Source: Ophiostoma sp. CBS 140.51 | Lineage: Eukaryota; Ascomycota; Sordariomycetes; Ophiostomatales; Ophiostomataceae | Direction of reading: 5' to 3' | Assembly: GCA_029298735.1 (NCBI GenBank) | Contig: JANSLP010000092.1 | Location: 38,149-102,148 of the forward strand | Length of the DNA stretch: 64,000 nt | In this document: positions 12,501-24,157 of the stretch, in pieces | How positions within the stretch are numbered: position 1 is the stretch's first letter | Layout: each line of letters opens with the position of its first letter | Translations under genes and position numbers: made by a program | Notes under the pieces: generated by a model | Seen by the model: only the letters and a program-made list of their open reading frames with translations | What the model was told of the DNA's origin: nothing | Database searches by the model: none

Positions 12501-15500
12501 GATCCTTCTCCTTTCCTTAGCTTCAAAGTCTCCTGCATGTCAGTCGACAAGGTCAGCAAGGTCGCAGTCTGGTCCATGCGAAGAAACGGACGGCGTCGTC
12601 GACTTTTGGGATGTTCAGCTGCACTGGCCATTCAGACGCGAACCAGGAAATCAATGTTCAGCCACCGAGAATTTTTCCATCCACACATCGCGTGCGCCAT
12701 TCAAAGCAATACAAGGTCGCAGATGTTGTTCCATACCTCCTCCATACCCCACACGCGCAGTCTGGTCCTCGCCTGTCAAAGGACGGGCGGGAAAGAATGG
12801 AGAAGAGAGCATTGCTGTTTTCTTATTCTTCCTGTTCATTCTTGCAGCTGTGCAAAGAGCCCAAGCTGCAGCCAGATGCAATCAAGGGCGGGGAAGCGTC
12901 GCCGAGACGGGTCACCTAAAGAGAACCTGGCCAACAGCAGTGCCAGGAAGTTGCTGGACGCCATCGTTAACTTTCATTGATCTGCGCCTGGATGCTACGG
13001 TGCTACGGCTATGCATCCTTCCCACCCTGCATCAAGACCCCCTTCTGAGGCTTTTTTCTTCTTCTCCGTTTCTTTGTTCCTTCGCAATCGTGCTTCCCCC
13101 TTTCACTCCTGTCTTTGCCCAATTTTTCCATTTGTTTCTGCAACTGTTCCTACGTCGTACTGTGCTCACAAAACAACTTCAGGGTCGTCCTACTTGCACA
13201 GCACTTCTCACGAACCATCCAACAGCCCATCTCACCAGTTCCGTGAGGGAATGCATCGGGGGGGAAACGCTCCAACGTCCCAAGGAAGCTCAGCAAGGCT
13301 AGCGAATACAGCCGGCGAGCAGAGGTGGGGTCTCTTTTGCAAAAGAAGGGTCCGATGCGAGCGGTCTCACGAGCAGCTTGATCTTGATGCCATCGCCGCT
13401 AATTTTTCTACTTTGTCACTTACACCGCACCGCTAACAAACAAGGTAATTGACTGAAGCCTCGTGCCGGGTGAGAAAACAAGAACCTTGATTTTGTCACT
13501 GACGATGGATATTTATTCTCGACAGATGTTCCAGTTGCTTCATGATCCGTTTTCTTCAAAATGGTTGAGTTGCTAATGTGTTGTGAGGTAGATTTTGGCA
13601 TTTGGTGCTGCTTTTGCTCGAATTTATCCCTCCCCGCCCCCCAATTTCTTTGGCCGGGCCACGGCCTCCGTCGGTTTACCAGAACGGGAATCCCAGTCCA
13701 ACAGCCTGGAACACAATCTGACAGGGAAAACACGGACGAGTTCAAGGTGCTGTCTGAGAGGCGACGGAATACTGAACAGAAGTGCAGGAGCATCATTTTA
13801 GCGTTCAATGTGTGCCCTTTTCCTCCATCCCTCTTCGGCACAGATGGACCAGGCAAACCCCTGCACACAGCCAGCCACTCACAGACCACAACTTACAAGC
13901 CTCCTTGTCCAACATCATATTGATGCAACCATTTCCGGGTCGGTTTCGCCTGAAAGAATGGTAAGTGTCTGGGGCAACGTACGAACGAGAGGGTGTGTGC
14001 CAATTCCCACGCACAGCAAATTCGCACTCGAGGTCGTTCAGAGGCCATTCCACCAGGCATCTTGACGACTATATGTCATGATAATATCGACCGCATCTGA
14101 GGCAAAGCAAGCGAGTTTGTGTTCTTGCCTTTGCGAATGAAGCAAATATTGCCTTGCTGCTGGGCCCTTCATAACAACATACCCAACCTCATCAGACTGC
14201 TTCGCAATCACGATGCAAGCTCCCGCGTTTCGGTGGTTCGGCTTGTGACAACAGATAGTAACAACAGGAGAGACAAAAAGACAGAAACGGAAGCAAAGGC
14301 CGCACCAAAGGCGGCCCGCCCTTGCTTTTTGAGCGGGGACTCTTCGTTGCATCGTCACTTTGAAAGCCGCTTTCCCACAACCACGAATCCACGAAATTTG
14401 ATTCTCAACAGCAAGTGCGAGCAAACGAGACGACTCTAGCACGGCCGTCTGACCAGCTCGGCGCTTCGGGATTCGCTGTCGACGCTTTTCCTTTGTCTCT
14501 TTTCTCTCTGGCGTTGTCCATTGCCTTTGCTCTCGCTTTTAGAAAGTGACCTGCACGTCTCTGGTGTATTTGCCTTTACCTTTGCATATGCACACGCGCA
14601 CGTATCAGTTTTGCTTGGATTGGCCTGTTTTCAAACTGCCAGCAATGCACAAGGCGTGGCAATCTGATTTTCGATGCACGTTTCATTTCTTTCCCTTTTG
14701 CAACGACAACAATATCACGCAAAACATAGGTCAGAGAAAAGAACCCAGAATGAAAAAGAAAACGAAACACACGACGCGGAGCATTACGGAGTACTCCGGG
14801 AATACAGGACAAGAACAAGTTGCATGCGGCGTGTGTGTGCGCGCCCTGTCGTTTCTGTTTTCTGCGTCATTTGGCCTGAATGATTCACTTTTTGTTGACA
14901 TGGGTGGTTCGCCATCCCGACACAATTGTGTGGACCACAGTTGCTTGTCTTTTGTGTCTGTCTTCTTGTCTTTCCTTGTCCTCTGTGCAACGCGGAACTT
15001 TTTTTCTTTCCCCCAAACTCTATGCTTTGCATGCTGTGCGACGACACCCAAGAACACACACAAGAACCAAAATCACAAGAAATCAACGACGTCACCCACA
15101 ACGGCTATACAAAGGATCAGTTTGCCCTTTGCGAATCCGTTGTTCTGCGAGAAACTGACTTGCAATTCACGCAGACACTCTTCGTCCCTCGCTTCTCCTC
15201 TGTCACCTCTGGCGTCCACCTCCCCTTCCGATACGGAACCAATAACTTGTTCCTATTAACACTTTTTCTTTCACCGCCTTGTCATATAACAGACAAGGGC
15301 TGCAAAGTGAAGGAAAGTTTGTGCCGCCCGAAATCCCTACTTTGTCCAGGGCACGTTTCGTTTGACCGGCCGTCACACATTGTCCACTGTCGCGGTTTTG
15401 TTCTGTCGTGTCGTACTCCGTTTCCACACAGTACAACGACTTCTGCTCCGTGCTTTCTCTTCTGCAGCTCTTTCATGGCCTGGTCTTGGGTGCAGAGGTG

Positions 15501-16150
15501 ACCCCCGCACTACGGGAGAAAGTTGGTGTCGATGCTGGTTTGTGGGTACGTAAGAGCCTTGACCACTCCGTCCTCTTTTTGCTTTTTCTCATTTTCTCTC
15601 TTCTTTTCCTCCCCCAGATACGCCTCGCCCCATCTTCCCCAAGCATCTCAATAGCGCGGCACCTCCTCAATGGACCTGGTAAATGAGGACGTTGCTTTTT
15701 CCTGTCCCTCCGTTTGGGCGTCCCTGCACTTGTACCTGTGCCTGTTCCTTTCATTGTTTCTTTTTTCTTTCCACGGAGTACCTGTTCTTCCTTTCTCTGT
15801 TCTTTCCGTTTGTTCTGCGATCTTACTGGGCCTTCTCCGCTTCCCAACTTTTGCTTTAGCGTGCAGGAAGCCAGGGCCACTTAGCGAACGAGGTTTTGTC
15901 TCCTTGTGTGAATGAACGAATCCACCGCTGACGCCCGGTGATGAAAAGAGGAAAGGAAAACGAGGCGCCAAAAGCAATGCACGTCCTTTCCCACTGTTCT
16001 CCATCTTGCAAGGATGATTCTCTCAACATCCTTGCCACTGTTGTTCCCAGGTCTTGTGCTGAATTTCTCCTTTTGGGAAAGCTTCTCTTTTACATTTTTC
16101 TTTTCTTCTCTCAAGCCTGGCTCCTGGTCCATCGCGTCCCGATGCGAGGT

Positions 16151-16182
16151 GCAGTGTGCAGTGTGCAGAGTGCAGAGTGCAG
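16151..16182. repeat. Short 7-bp tandem repeat (GCAGTGT/GCAGAGT)
   Basis: Two copies of GCAGTGT are followed by two of GCAGAGT and a partial copy. It is a small degenerate microsatellite in the gene-poor region with no visible role. Confidence 0.7.
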
Positions 16183-18448
16183 CTCTCTTTCATCCGCCAG
16201 ACAGAGTCATTGGCGCAAATGGACAGACCAGGGTCAACACCCAGTGAGCTTGCCGACCTCGCGCTTTGTCTAGTGTCAGCTCGCTCACTGGTATGGCTGC
16301 AGCGATCGGCTTTCGTATTGGCCATGAGGGCAACAAATGTTCATTGCCTGTCGTTCATGACATGACAGGCACATTGCCCTGCACAAGTGCTCCCATCAAA
16401 CACCGAAGTCAGCCAAGGAGACCAAAAAAGAAAAAGAAAAGGCACCCCTGTTGTAGCCTCCCACTTCCTCTCTCCGGCACCCCGTCTTCAGCACCTGGGG
16501 TACGGCCTTTTCCTGTCTGGGGATGTGCGCTGGGGGTTCTAAGCTGAAAAGTAGGTACAAAAAAGCAAAGAAGGGAGAAAGAACAGAGGACGGGGACTCG
16601 GGCAAAGTCTTACAGCTTGAACTCTGTGATGAATATGCATCCATGACCTCGAGGTTCACAGAGCCAGAGAACAAATCAAATCACACAAGGTGACAAAGAA
16701 ACAAGTATGGCTAACGGAGCAAGACTCCAGGGCCCCGACGATCGACACACTTACAAGTTACGTTTGAGAGAGACTGCCGGCGTTGGGTACCTGCTCGAGC
16801 CTACGTACCTTTATGTGCCTGCGTGGTCCACCCTCCGTGTACGGTTGTATTTTCCATGATCAACAGAGCGGCATTTCTATTGCTGCATCTCCACGGAGGA
16901 TCTCGAGAAGGAGCAAGCAAGAGAAACATCGATCGAGGACAGACACACTATGCAGGCTAGTCAAGACAGTCGCGACCAGTCGCGACCACTCATTCAGACC
17001 AGACTCCAAAAGCAAGGCTCCCTTGGAACTGGAGCCAACTGGAACTCTGAAAGGTCTGGAAACCTCCGATTCACCCATCCACATTCACATCCACCGAGCC
17101 AACGTCACCTTGACTTGCGTCTCGCCCAAGGTCACCCCCTGCATTGATGTGTGCTTCCGACGTCCAACATCCTCGCTCCATGATCGCCTTGTTTTGTGTC
17201 TTGCAGTGTCGTCGTCCATCACGGAGAAGACGGCGATGAATGCAGACAAGAAGTACGAAGACGTGCAGGTGTGGACGCCTCATCCTTGAGATGTTTGAGG
17301 TTCTGTCGACTTTCTTCTCTCCTCCCCGTCTCGGTTAGAAACATCCCTTCTCAACCTTCAGCTCTCACGATTAGCTCATGGGACCTTTCCTCTTTGATGC
17401 CCTCCAGACGCCTCCAGACCTTCGCATCGAATCCTTTGTTCGTTCTCGGCGTGCCGGCGAGCCCAAAAACTTCCCAGACTGTTGGCGCCAATGGTATCCA
17501 TCCCACACCAACGGGTTATTGCGGGCTGACCAGTCGCTTGGGAGCCAGGGATGAGTGTCAACAATGGATACATCTCAGAAACCCCGTTTGGGAAAGCGAT
17601 CAATACGGAGAATTTGATCCTCTTTTTTCTTTCTTTTTTCTCTCATGTTCTCTTTCTGTGCCGGCTTCATCAACCAAATGACAGCCCATATCCGAAACTG
17701 CAAGCTGACGATGCCAACCTCTTGCAGTGCCATGTAAAAGAAGTTTACTTTTCCTATTCTTTTCTTTTTCTCTGTTTGAATAAGCGGAGCAGGGTGTCCG
17801 ATGGGAACCAAACAATGTGCAAGAAATATGCAAAAAGAGGCCCTTGCTCGTTTTGCATCTCAGCTCATTCGCTTATTTTTCTGCCACTCTCCAATGTGCA
17901 CACCCTTACATTTTGTCATCTGTTTCCCCGTCTCCCCGTCTCGATTCCAAGGGAATTTTCTTTATCCTTTTTGACGGTTATTCTCCATTCCAAGTTTGAC
18001 ATCGTGATCGTCTTTTTTACGTTTCTACGTTCCTCCTTCCTCACTAAAAAAGACGCCGCCTCTCTTCACCGACAATTCAATATTGATCGTTGATTCGCGA
18101 TGACGCCGCCGTCGGCCGAGAGACGAATGACAAAAGGATGACGAGTGATGGAGCTCTGCCTAGCAAAAAAAAATGACGAGAAATCAACCGAAAACGAGGA
18201 CAGGAGAAGGTTCGAGGGCAGGGCAAAAGGGCAAAGCAAGCGAAGCCAAAGAAGTGCACCAACCATATTGCCCAAAAGGTGGTGTGTACTGTGTGAGACT
18301 GAAAGAGGCAGCACATCGTTCCCGACACTAAAACGACTAAGAAACTAAGAAAGGCTCACCTGATCATCCGACCCCTCGATGTGGACGAGATGCGAAGTCT
18401 GCCATGGGCCTCTTGCTCCATGGTGTTGCCCTGGACCTTGTTTTCTGG

Positions 18449-18501
18449 GGATCCTGGGCATCCAGGGAATCCAAGGCATCCAAGGAAACATCATCAAACA
18501 T
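18449..18501. repeat. Degenerate tandem repeat around CATCCAAGG
   Basis: Four or five imperfect copies of an approximately 9-11 bp unit with ATCC and AGG cores lie side by side, followed by CATCATCAAACATC. It is a small degenerate repeat in non-coding DNA. Confidence 0.45.
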
Positions 18502-18591
18502 CGCTTGAAAGAGCACTCATTCGACATTGTTGTCCCATTTCCCATCTGGCGGTGACCTAGCTTCATTGTTAGTTGTGTGTTAGTTGATGGC

Positions 18592-18613
18592 TAGCCAGTG
18601 TTAGCCAGTGTTA
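18592..18613. repeat. 10-bp direct repeat TAGCCAGTGT
   Basis: Two adjacent copies of TAGCCAGTGT plus a trailing TAG, flanked by further GTTAGTT copies. It lies in non-coding DNA. Confidence 0.6.
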
Positions 18614-20941
18614 GTTCCCGTTTTGGGTCGTCGTCGTTTATTTTCGGGATTTCTCGACGACAGCATCTTACTTTTGATTTTCTGACACTTCTACACCTGA
18701 TGGAGCCCCTCCCTTGCCTTCTCGTTGTTCTCGCATCTGATACGCTGCCGGTTGTATTTACTATTCTCGCCTTGTCCTGCTAATGACATGGCGATTTTGG
18801 CCTCTCACGGAGTTTGTCTCTCCATGGTCTTCCGAGCCTCCCTCTTTGGGCTGTCACAGTACACCATTTGGTCACTAGCTTGACAGCCCAGCACCCTCTT
18901 GTCATGCAGCTTGTCTTGTTCGTCGGTGTGTGCAAGTCCTGGGACTCTTGAGAAGGTTGTCTGCTCAGCCCGTCCGCCCCGTTCCCTCTATTACCCCTTT
19001 CGTATGTCATGTTTTAGCCTTGAAGAAATTCCAGCAAAAGGGAGTAATTGGCACACCGACGCAAGGGGTTGACGGTCGAATGTCCAATGTCGACAGCCGT
19101 CGGCCGACAGAATGAAAGGCCAGCACGAGCACGTTTGCCTGCCGCCTTGCCGCAACGCAAATCGAGTGGTGGACCGCACCCGACCGTCGCTCGACCCCTG
19201 CCACAGGTTGGGCGATCATCTCTTGTTAGTGCGAATCCTTCACAGCTCTCTTGCTCTCTTTTTCTCAGTATTTTGCGCCTCCCCTTGCTGCCACAGGATT
19301 TTGGGCCCTTGTCTTTGCTGCGAAAGCCTGCTGCGCATCACCAAACCAGGCCAAGAAGCCAAAAAAAGCCAAGGCAGCTAACGCACAGGACTTTTTAACT
19401 TCGGAGAGGAGCGAGGGGGGAGAGGGGAGAAGCATGGACCTGAACGACCCAAGACGAGACAAGAATAGCAACGCTTCATTCACTGTGGGACGGACACAGC
19501 ACTCTGAGCACAGGAAGGCACGAGAAGAAATGGGCACTAAGCCGAGAGTTGCCAAATAGAGCGACAAGCCTGTGATGAGCTTGGAGTGACTACGACGAAA
19601 GAAGAAAAGGAATCAAATGTCCAAGGGGGGCAACAGGGCTAATGGCTAAAGAGGAAAACGACCGACAGCCGTACCTGGGAGGCAGGTACATGCGTGAGAG
19701 AAAGACAAAGTTGACAAATAATGGGAACAGTCGTGAAGGCAGATCATGAAGATGTTCGTGAGGCCGTTTATCCTCTTCAGCCATCTAGAGTCCAGACCGT
19801 GGTGGACAGGAGACAGGAAAATAAAGGAAAGACATGACACGGAATAACTGTGCGAATAGGGGCCATCGTCCAACGTCGTTTTGTTATTCCACATGATTTT
19901 ACTTTTTTTTTTGTTCACCTTCCGCCAGTGTGGGAAAAACAAACATCCTCCAACGTTTTTGCTGTCTCACACCGTCGGAAAATTAAAATCCAAGTTATCA
20001 AGAATGACGGAACAAGAAAACGTGCAAAGTGGAATACAACTGAGTGGGACTGGGACTCGCCGAAGAAAGGACAGAGTAGACATCAGGGGCTGGAAGACAT
20101 CGACAATGGATGGCAGAAGGGGCTGAAGGCTCAATGGCATTCAACAGCTATCAACCACCAAATGTCAATCTGTTGGACAATATCGATGTTTCTATTGGGC
20201 GCCAACATTGCCTCTCTATCGTGTATTGTTTGTCTTGTCTCATGCGCTGGTGATTCAGTTTTGCATTCCAAGGCTTGTCGCCTGTCGTTTGGGGTCTGTC
20301 TGCTACTTGCCATTTGCTTTCCTTTTTATTTGTCCCTCCAACTGGTGCCGTATATGCGAAATAAAAGCGGAATGCAAGTGGGTGGGAAGCACCCCAAAAG
20401 AGGCTGAAAGAGGCGGGCTGAAAGAGATGTGAGGGTGGTCTGAGGGAAGGCTGGGGAAACATCATGATCAGCTCGTATATCGACAGACATAACAACAAAA
20501 CTCTGAGTAATGGACATGCACAATGATGCACATTAGGATGTCTCGCCCTCGATGCCCTGTTGGTATTCCAAATCAAACCAAAAGTACACAAACATCATGA
20601 CAAGCTGAACATACGTCAAACAATAGATGCGATCGAAATCGAAAGGAAATATACCACATTCTGCATGTCGCAGAAGCTGTTGTCTATAAAGTCCAAAGAA
20701 TCAGAACGCCCTCGTTCTCGTTCTCGACCTGGCACCCCCGTGCTTCCTTCCCAAGCAAAAGACAAAAAGGACCAGAAACCAATAAATGTGAGACATGCAT
20801 TCAGCCCTCGCCGCCAACCCCCTTTTCCAGGAGTGTAGCAAAATCCAATCCTCCTCCCAAAACAAATGAAAAATATGTACGTTGTAGATCAGATAAAGAT
20901 GACAAAATGAAAATAAAAGAATGTATGTATGAGCCACTCCA

Positions 20942-23080
20942 TCATGTGTCCTCCGGGCTGCCTGGCTCTGGTTGGTCGCGCGGTGGCCGCTCGTGCGGAC
21001 TCCAGCCCTTGAATCGGACCTCAGTCTTCTTGCTGCCGTTGCCGTTGCTACTGCTACCGCTGAAAAGGCTGTCTTTTCTACCGGAAGAGGAGCCAAGGCC
21101 CGTCGTCGACAGCTCGTAACGCCCACCCAGCACCAGATCCTTGGCCACCAGCTCGCGTGTACGGCCGAGACTCTCAATGTCGGCAATCCGCTGCACCGTC
21201 GCGTCCAGGTGCTCCCGGAAGCCAGGCGCGCCACAGATTTGCCGCAGCGCCTCCTGCATCGGCACCGACGACGCCCGCACTTGCGCATTGCTCGCAATCG
21301 TATACAGGTTGCGACGGTCCATCTCCCGGATAAAGTCGGCGCGGGTCATGATCTGTTGGGCTTCGTGAAGAGCAACCGACGGGAGCTGTGTGCGTTCCGC
21401 TGGCTTACCTGTGGTCGGGTCGTATGTGGCGAGAGCTGCAGTCAAACCCGAGGTTCCGTCTGAACCGGAGGCAGCCACAGCAGCAGCCACGGCCGTGCCC
21501 GAGCTCGGGTCTTCCTCCTCCTCGCTGGGTTTGAAGGTGCCTTTCTCCTTGGCGGTATCCTCGGCCTCCTTGTCGACGAGTGCCTGGGCCAGCACCATCG
21601 CGGCAGCCGCCCACTTTTGCTGGTCCATGACGTCGTCGTCCATGTCCGCACCAAGCACCCAGCATTGGTTCAGGAACCATGTCTTTTCGGCCTCGGTAAT
21701 CTTCCGGCACGTCGCCAGCATGTCCGTGCTGCGGGCCACGCGGTTGAGGAACGTCAGACGGCCACCCACGTGGTCGTACACCTCGGCAGCGGTCGCGTTA
21801 CTGACCCGCTCACCGAAATACCGCCACCGGAACCGCTGCAGTGTCACCATTGCCGGGTGCCGCGCCAGGTCCTGGATGCTGTGTACCTCCATCCGCGCCG
21901 CCAGCTGTTTGAGGCGCTCGTACACCCAGTAGTCGTCACTGTTGAACACCATCGTCACCAGCCCTGCGGCGGCCCACTGTTCCGCCCGTTGTTGCAACAA
22001 CTCAATGAGGTCGCGCCCGTCGTCGTCGTCACGGATCAGGTGCATCTGGTTGACAATCACCACCAATGGGCGGTGTCGCACATTGATCTGTGTAATGTTG
22101 CGCCGCCGCAGTGCCACCTTTTCGAGCTTGTTCAGCGCCCGCTCGATATCCAAAAGGGCGGTGCTCTCGCGGGGTCCGCGCTCGCTGAAATAACCGCCAA
22201 TGTAGTCCTCGTTGAACTCGTAGTTGAGGGCTTTACCGAGCCGGATGCGGAAGATTTCCAGGTCGGCATGCGCGTCAAACATGGCCACACCCTCGGCGTC
22301 GTTTTGTGCCATCGCCTCCAGCTGCATGCTGCTCTTGCCCGTGCCCTTTTCGCCGATAAACAAGTGGTAGTGCCCAATCTCGCGACCTCCTACAATGTCA
22401 TTGACCTTTTTCTGTTCGGGTCGCTCGATCCAGTAGTTGCCACGCCCGTCGTCGCCGTCGCCGTCCTCGTCGGCCTCGCTGCCCTCGCTCTCGTCCGTCG
22501 GGTGGATAATGCCAGCGGCGCCGCCCGCCAAATGTTGGGGCACGCCGCGGCCCATCGCCGCGAGCTCGAGTACAGGGTCGCCCGGTTCAAACGCCAGAAT
22601 CATCTTGCGGAGCACAAGGTGCTTATAGTAGCGGTGGTAGCCGTAGCCAGCGGCGCCGAAGCCGAGGGCGAGCATCAGGATGGACGCAAGGGATGTGGCT
22701 GCCGACTCGAGCATCTTGGCGCCCAAAGACGCGTCTCCGGAGCCGTTGCTGCCATTGTTGCCACCATTGCCTGAACTCGACGAGCTTTGCTGGCTCTTAG
22801 TGTTGCTCTCCGGTTGTGGGTCCGTCGGAGGTGGTGTTGACGAAGAGTAGTATCGCCGTAACCGATACGGCTGTGGTCTCCGGTGCTGTGTGTCGCCAAA
22901 AGAGCACGCGCTTGAGTTGCTTCCGTGTACCGTGGCCAGTGCCTGCCGGCTACAATCCGTTCTGCTGGCTGCCAGCGTGCTGTGTCGCGTCGCAATGGCC
23001 GGAGTTCGGGCGGAGCTGCATCTTGCGCCTAACGCCGTCCGGGCCTGTGCCGGCCACGCCTGAAGGAGCGGAGCTCTCAT
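20942..23080 (-). CDS. Mitochondrial-type P-loop ATPase (AAA-like)
   Basis: A single exon of 712 aa. The first 80 or so residues are rich in Arg, Ser and Ala with almost no acidic residues, like a mitochondrial targeting sequence. A hydrophobic segment at about 129-147 could be one membrane span. A Walker A motif, GEKGTGKS (243-250), follows. The strand expected to be Walker B reads VVIVNQMH (340-347), with Asn-Gln where an Asp/Glu pair is usual, followed by a sensor-like LVTMVFNSDDYW. The C-terminal third probably contains the winged-helix-like part of a family often labelled 'AAA protein C-terminal winged helix' in fungal genomes. The likely location is the mitochondrial inner membrane or matrix; no substrate can be named. 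A GTAAGC..CAG pair near 21410-21355 would shift the frame, so it is not an intron. The gene diverges from the large + strand gene that follows. Confidence 0.75.
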   Translation of the reverse strand: MRAPLLQAWPAQARTALGARCSSARTPAIATRHSTLAASRTDCSRQALATVHGSNSSACSFGDTQHRRPQPYRLRRYYSSSTPPPTDPQPESNTKSQQSSSSSGNGGNNGSNGSGDASLGAKMLESAATSLASILMLALGFGAAGYGYHRYYKHLVLRKMILAFEPGDPVLELAAMGRGVPQHLAGGAAGIIHPTDESEGSEADEDGDGDDGRGNYWIERPEQKKVNDIVGGREIGHYHLFIGEKGTGKSSMQLEAMAQNDAEGVAMFDAHADLEIFRIRLGKALNYEFNEDYIGGYFSERGPRESTALLDIERALNKLEKVALRRRNITQINVRHRPLVVIVNQMHLIRDDDDGRDLIELLQQRAEQWAAAGLVTMVFNSDDYWVYERLKQLAARMEVHSIQDLARHPAMVTLQRFRWRYFGERVSNATAAEVYDHVGGRLTFLNRVARSTDMLATCRKITEAEKTWFLNQCWVLGADMDDDVMDQQKWAAAAMVLAQALVDKEAEDTAKEKGTFKPSEEEEDPSSGTAVAAAVAASGSDGTSGLTAALATYDPTTGKPAERTQLPSVALHEAQQIMTRADFIREMDRRNLYTIASNAQVRASSVPMQEALRQICGAPGFREHLDATVQRIADIESLGRTRELVAKDLVLGGRYELSTTGLGSSSGRKDSLFSGSSSNGNGSKKTEVRFKGWSPHERPPRDQPEPGSPEDT

Positions 23081-23590
23081 GGTCGAATAGAAGCTGCAAG
23101 AAGTCTGTACGGCAATGTGAGTTGCCCGTCTAGAGCTTCTTCTGCTTGCTGTCGTCGTCTGTCCGCGTTGTCGTGACGCTTTCTGCTACAACGATGCCAT
23201 GCTCTTAAGCGGGGCTTTGTCACGCGCAATGTCGAAATGCCACGGCAGTTGGTTAAGAAGGATGCGAAGGATCAAGACGAGGTTGTGAAAAGATACAAAA
23301 AGCTGGGGGGCGACGAAGAAAAGGAGAAGTCAAACTCAGCCAAGAGTTCGAAATTAGGAGAATTGGAAAACGCCCGGTTGCCTCAATTTTCTGAAAGCGT
23401 CGTCCTTGTTCCTGGTCATACAGACGTAACTGGAAAGTGCTGCCAAGGCCGCTCTAAAATCAGGACAACAAGGGAAGGAAGCTGAATTCGCGAAGCTTGC
23501 AACTACAAATGGCAGGCGCAGCTGCGCCCTGGTGGAGCAAAGCAAGCAAATAGCAAATAAATAGTGCAAGCAATAGGCGCGAGTTCCCCA

Positions 23591-23600
23591 CACGTGACGT
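23591..23600. promoter_or_regulatory. Composite CACGTG / TGACGT motif
   Basis: CACGTGACGT combines a palindromic E-box (CACGTG, bound by bHLH proteins such as Cbf1) with an overlapping CRE-like TGACGT (bZIP). It lies roughly midway in the divergent intergenic region, so it could act on either gene. Function is inferred from the motif only. Confidence 0.35.
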
Positions 23601-24141
23601 ATGTCGCACTGGGTCGCTTTTTGGCGCCAATTTACGCCTAGAACGCGTTCCACAGCTTGGCAGGTACAAAGGAGTTCTGGCAGCTGTTTGCACCTGTAGC
23701 GCTAAAGTGGGCAGTCCTAAGCACTTACACCGCGCGCTCCTTCCGTATCTGACGATGAGGACTGTCCGACATCATGGGATCAAACTCGACCGTGGCCTTT
23801 GGAGGGGTTCCTTCCATATTTGGCAATTTTTGTAATTTTTGAAACTGAATCGTACCTTCCTCTCCATTAAACCTGCCCCTCATTGCCCCTCTTCTCCCGT
23901 AGCCCTAATTGTCTGCTTCCCGTTGCCCTGACATCTTCTCTTTCGAATTATTATCTCCATCATCACCACTTTTGTACATCTGATATCACCACTTACACAA
24001 CCACAAATATCAGCGCTTGTTTGTCTTTGGCTCTTCTTCTTTCAAATTCATTTCTCTAAATTTAAAAGCTTTCCCCCGTTTTCGCACTTTTGCCTCCATC
24101 AACACTCGCTCTTAGACAAACCATAAAGACCTCTATTTGGC

Positions 24142-24156
24142 ATGGCCGACCGATGA
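24142..24156 (+). promoter_or_regulatory. Four-codon upstream ORF overlapping the start region
   Basis: ATG GCC GAC CGA TGA (Met-Ala-Asp-Arg-stop) in a good start context (GGCATGG) ends one base before the main ATG at 24158. A second out-of-frame ATG at 24153 overlaps its stop codon. Such closely packed starts could lower translation or favour reinitiation at the main ATG. Confidence 0.5.
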
Positions 24157-24157
24157 A

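Larger units (their letters stand above)
6505..20941. other. 14.4-kb gene-poor region
   Basis: No gene with recognisable domains, codon structure or a coherent splice pattern was found on either strand. From about 6505 to 8560 the minus strand is strongly pyrimidine-rich, as expected for a long leader or promoter of the zinc-cluster gene; the 523-codon minus-strand frame there (8455-6884) is Ser/Pro/Leu/Phe low complexity and I do not accept it as protein. From about 9500 onward the plus strand becomes the pyrimidine-rich one, with many TTTCTTTTC-like tracts up to about 19.3 kb. Overlapping plus-strand frames at 11725-12315, 12093-12980 and 12475-13302 look like chance readings. Possible splice donors occur (GTAAGA near 11570, GTAAGT near 13960), so spliced non-coding transcripts are conceivable. 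Confidence 0.55.
23081..24157. promoter_or_regulatory. Divergent promoter region
   Basis: About 1.08 kb separates the ATPase gene (-) from the next + strand gene. An 82-codon + strand frame at 23237-23485 is Lys/Glu-rich but has no recognisable features, and I do not call it a gene. From about 23860 the + strand becomes pyrimidine-rich, as in a fungal leader. Confidence 0.5.

Noticed and set aside
12093..13302. Overlapping 295- and 275-codon + strand frames
   Set aside because: They overlap in different phases, lack domains, and have irregular composition with many Cys, Arg and Ser residues typical of chance readings.
13011..13436. 141-codon + strand frame ending near 13436
   Set aside because: The end reads vaguely protein-like (LDLDAIAANFSTLSL), but the start is low complexity and nothing before or after supports a gene.
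14546..15259. 237-codon + strand frame in the gene-poor region
   Set aside because: Composition is low complexity in parts and irregular elsewhere, with no recognisable domain and competing frames on both strands.
21355..21415. Possible 56-nt intron in the mitochondrial-type ATPase gene
   Set aside because: GTAAGC..CAACAG signals exist on the minus strand, but 56 nt is not a multiple of three, so splicing would break an otherwise continuous frame.
23237..23485. 82-codon + strand frame between divergent genes
   Set aside because: It is Lys/Glu-rich but has no domain and lies in a promoter region; without RNA evidence I do not call it a gene.
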